NCBI RefSeq assembly: GCF_021441885.1
Contig: NZ_CP090438.1
Span: 2,728,001 to 2,792,000 of the forward strand
From: Vibrio maritimus
GTDB taxonomy: Bacteria; Pseudomonadota; Gammaproteobacteria; Enterobacterales; Vibrionaceae
DNA length: 64,000 nt
Reading direction: 5' to 3'
In this document: one piece after another, positions 63,895-64,000 of the stretch
Layout of the letters: each line of letters opens with the position of its first letter
How positions within the stretch are numbered: the first letter of the stretch is position 1
Program-made: the position numbers and the translations under genes
Notes under the pieces: generated by a model
The model's database searches: none
Told to the model about the DNA's origin: nothing
Seen by the model: the letters and a program-made list of their open reading frames with translations, nothing else

Positions 63895-63925
63895 AAAAGA
63901 CCGCCAGTCCGACTGGCGATCTTTT
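63895..63925 (-). terminator. intrinsic terminator between lpxA and lpxB
   Basis: AAAAGACCGCCAGT and ACTGGCGATCTTTT pair around CCG (one mismatch), and on the minus strand Ts follow. It sits in the 96-base lpxA-lpxB gap, so lpxB probably also has its own promoter or depends on readthrough. Confidence 0.75.
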
Positions 63926-63945
63926 AAGCTTGCTGAGATGCTGAG

Positions 63946-64000
63946 CTAGCGAATAATGCCACGCTCTGACGTTTCCAAGATCTCTATGAAGCGTCCAACA
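63946..64000 (-). CDS. lpxA: UDP-N-acetylglucosamine acyltransferase, C-terminal end
   Basis: Only the last 17 codons are in the window. They read VGRFIEILETSERGIIR then TAG; ERGIIR at the end matches the LpxA terminus (E. coli ends in RGIIR). LpxA performs the first acylation of lipid A synthesis. Position upstream of lpxB supports the call. Confidence 0.85.
   Translation of the reverse strand, partial: VGRFIEILETSERGIIR

Noticed and set aside
1..64000. CRISPR arrays, insertion sequences, prophage or integron attC sites
   Set aside because: I saw no regularly spaced repeats, no transposase or integrase frame and no attC-like structures anywhere in the window.

Overview
This window looks like a stretch of chromosome I of a Vibrio species. 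Three things point there: gene order (minCDE, rnd, fadD, slp, tsaB, yoaA; feoABC; znu; sdhCDAB-sucABCD; lpxAB-rnhB-dnaE-accA-tilS), protein sequences close to gamma-proteobacterial families, and moderate GC. Nearly all of it is core genome. This call rests on recognised families and gene order, not on a database search.

Layout. 1-5 kb: a nucleotide-sugar-epimerase-like protein, an SDR oxidoreductase, the YbbN/CnoX chaperedoxin and the QmcA-NfeD membrane pair. 5-8.1 kb (minus strand): a small secreted protein, an RhlE-type helicase and a NicO metal transporter with its DUF1007 partner, behind a Zur-like operator. 8.3-11.6 kb: an AT-rich accessory patch of small secreted or lipoprotein genes of unknown function, lying between a degenerate copy of a tRNA 3' end and an intact tRNA-Arg(UCU). 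11.7-14.5 kb: folD, a second HPr-like phosphocarrier, a lytic transglycosylase and YcgL. 14.7-16.5 kb: minCDE. 16.5-24 kb (minus): rnd, fadD, an alpha/beta hydrolase, slp, a small unknown gene, tsaB and yoaA. 24.4-29.3 kb: purU, a secreted zinc metallopeptidase, yecM, argS and a HIT protein. 29.4-32.1 kb: feoABC behind a Fur box. 32.4-35 kb: the 5-oxoprolinase operon pxpABC, preceded by a structured leader ending in an intrinsic terminator. 35-38.5 kb: a 1154-residue membrane sensor fused to an AraC DNA-binding domain. 38.7-41.2 kb: znuA diverging from znuCB across a Zur box. 41.3-52.6 kb: a TCA-cycle block (sucDCBA, sdhBADC on minus, gltA diverging). 52.6-56 kb: a Nif3-like protein, a DUF1853 protein, a YafD-like EEP protein, glnB and cytochrome c. 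56-64 kb (minus): tilS, accA, dnaE, rnhB, lpxB and the end of lpxA.

How the genes work together. Metal homeostasis recurs: Fur-type control of ferrous iron uptake, Zur-type control of znu, and probably Zur-type control of the DUF1007-NicO pair. The sdh-suc-gltA block encodes a continuous part of the TCA cycle, with ArcA-like repeats in its divergent promoter region. The strongest candidates for undescribed biology are the pxpABC leader RNA, the tRNA-flanked patch of small exported proteins, the receiver-less AraC sensor and an HPr paralogue that has lost the regulatory serine.
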